64,000 bases of DNA from Cephalopachus bancanus (lineage: Eukaryota; Chordata; Mammalia; Primates; Tarsiidae), in assembly GCA_027257055.1 (NCBI GenBank), contig JAPVLO010000952.1, forward strand, positions 206,039-270,038. The letters are read 5' to 3'. The notes beneath the pieces were generated by a model. It was not told the origin of the DNA, made no database searches, and saw only the letters and a list, made by a program, of their open reading frames with translations. Shown one piece after another: positions 62,491 through 64,000 of the stretch; the stretch's first letter is position 1, and every line of letters begins with the position of its first letter. Position numbers and translations under genes: made by a program.

Positions 62491-64000
62491 TTTTAAAAAA
62501 TTTTTATTATAAAGTGTGGGGTCCATTTCAGGGTTAGGTGTACAAACATTGATCATGCAGGTACCCTTATTGATGAGGTATGCCCCTCCCTCCCCTAGCA
62601 GTTTCCCCCAACTGCCAATTCCACCCCCCTCCCCTGACAGTTTTCCACTACTGCCAATTGCTTTCTTACAGCATTATAATTGTTCAAGGTCCGTTTATGA
62701 GTGAGAATATATGGCACTCTGTTCTTTGTTTCTGTGATAAATCACTGCATATGAGTGACTCCAAATCGATCCAAGTTTCTGTGAAGTCCATATATTTGTC
62801 CTTTTTTAGGGCTGCATGATATTCCATCATGTATATGTACCACATTTTTTTAATCCAGTCCAGCTTTGATTGGCAACACGGTTGGTTCCATGTTTTTGCT
62901 ATTGTGAATAGAGCTGCAACAAACATACGTGTGCAGGTATCTTTTTGGTAGAATGATTTGAGTTTCTCCAGGTATATTCTCAATAGGGGAATTGCCGGGT
63001 CATATGGAAGGTCAATTTCTAGTTCTTTCAGAAATCGCCACACTGTTTTCCAAAGAGGTTGCACTCGTTTGCATTCCCACCAGCAGTGTAGAAGCGTTCC
63101 TTTTTCTCCACATCCTCACCAGCATCTGTTGTTGTTTGTTTTACTAATGACCATTCTTACAGGGGTTAGCTGGTATCTCAGTGTGGTTTTGATTTGCATT
63201 TCTCTGATGATGAGTGAGGCTGAGCACTTTTTCATGTGTCTGTTGGCTGCCCATATATCTTCTTTTGAGAAGTGTCTATTCATGTCTTTTGCCCACTTTT
63301 TAAAGGGGCTGTTTGTTTTTTTCCCTTCGGTGCGTTTGAGTTCCTTGTAGTTCTTAGATGTTAGGCCTCTGTTGGATAAACCATTGGCAGTTGGCAGATA
63401 TATTTTCCCATTCTGTGGGCTGTCTCCCTGCTCTCTTGATGGTTTCTTTTGTTTGCAGAAGCTAGTAAGTTTGATGAGGTCCCACTTGTCCATCTGATTT
63501 CTTAAGGTATTGGCCTTTAGGGTTCTGAATAGGAATTGGTTCCCAGTTCCCATTTTCAAGAGTGTGTCTCCTGCATTTTCTAAGGTTCTTATAGTTTGAG
63601 GTCTTACATTCAGGACTTTGATCCATTTAGAGTTAATTTTTATGTATGGTGATAGGTAGGGTCCTGTTTCAATCCTCTGCATGTGGTCAGGCAGTTTTGT
63701 CAGCACCATTTACTGAATAGGTTCTCTTCTCCCCAGGGGGTATTGTTGGAGGCTTTGTCAAAGATGAGTTGGTTGAGGAATTGAGGCTTTGCTTCCGGAA
63801 TCTCTATCCTGTTCCATTGGTCTATGTGCCTGTTCTTGTACCAATACCAGGCTGTTTTGATTACTGTAGCCATATGGTAATGTTTGAAGCCCGGAAGTGT
63901 GATACCTCCTGCCTTGTTTCTTTTGCTAAGGATTGTTTTGGCTATTTGTGGTCGTTTATGTTTCCACATGAATTTCTGGATTGTCATTTCCCGGTCTGAG
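62491..64000 (-). mobile_element. L1, antisense, running off the window end
   Basis: The L1 3' end lies at about 62,500 (poly-T, then the antisense 3' UTR). Fairly long minus-strand ORF2 pieces follow: 62,684-63,064 ([20 protein letters not shown]), 63,116-63,709 (INSKWIKVLNVRPQTIRTLE) and 63,700-63,987 ([18 protein letters not shown]). The few breaks suggest a relatively young copy. The 5' side is beyond the window. Confidence 0.93.

Noticed and set aside
63116..63709. A 197-residue open frame as a host gene
   Set aside because: The translation is L1 ORF2, in an antisense L1 that extends out of the window.

Overview
This is a mammalian, primate-type X-chromosomal window. It holds dimeric 7SL-derived Alu elements, many L1 LINEs in both orientations, old MLT1 and ERVL remnants, and spliced host exons with canonical GT/AG junctions. 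The plus strand carries the C-terminal half of GAB3, and a CTAG/LAGE3-family gene lies downstream on the minus strand. From memory, this neighbourhood matches human Xq28. The youngest-looking Alus are AluJ-derived with lineage-specific changes: a CAATAAATC linker, a tail ending GACTCCAACTC, and a GGAGCGGCC right-arm block. They fit neither human AluS/Y nor the usual lemur and loris Alus as I remember them. A tarsier is my best guess at the organism; this is inference.

Layout: 1-28,146 holds six coding exons of GAB3 (228 residues plus stop). They encode the PI3K-binding YVPM/YIPM motifs, the GRB2 SH3-binding core and the paired C-terminal SHP2-binding tyrosines. One intron of about 21.7 kb (4,770-26,441) is almost entirely nested LINE sequence with a split mariner copy. 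The probable GAB3 3' UTR and flank reach about 31.3 kb. 32.4-36.2 kb is an antisense L1 carrying Alus and then an MLT1-type LTR. 37.4-39.1 kb is an isolated CpG-rich block with no recognised gene. 39.2-42.5 kb is retroposons, including an Alu/U2 snRNA chimera split by a later L1. 44.2-45.7 kb is the three-exon CTAG/LAGE3-like gene (minus strand) with a 31-bp tandem repeat just upstream of its start codon. 46.9-52.4 kb is L1 nested in older L1. 52.4-57.4 kb has a solo LTR, an olfactory-receptor pseudogene, a 4-kb-spaced direct duplication and a near-perfect 153-bp-arm inverted repeat. 57.8-64 kb is Alu, LINE and ERVL debris, ending inside an antisense L1.

Only GAB3 (a docking adaptor in cytokine and growth-factor signalling) and the CTAG/LAGE3-like gene (Pcc1/KEOPS-type fold) are credible protein-coding genes. 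They converge tail to tail and show no sign of working in one pathway. I found no CRISPR array, functional tRNA or rRNA gene, or operon-like system. The most unusual items are the Alu-U2 composite, the rewired splice sites and upstream repeat of the CTAG/LAGE3-like gene, the small duplications and inverted repeats, and an unidentified block joined to an L1 tail.
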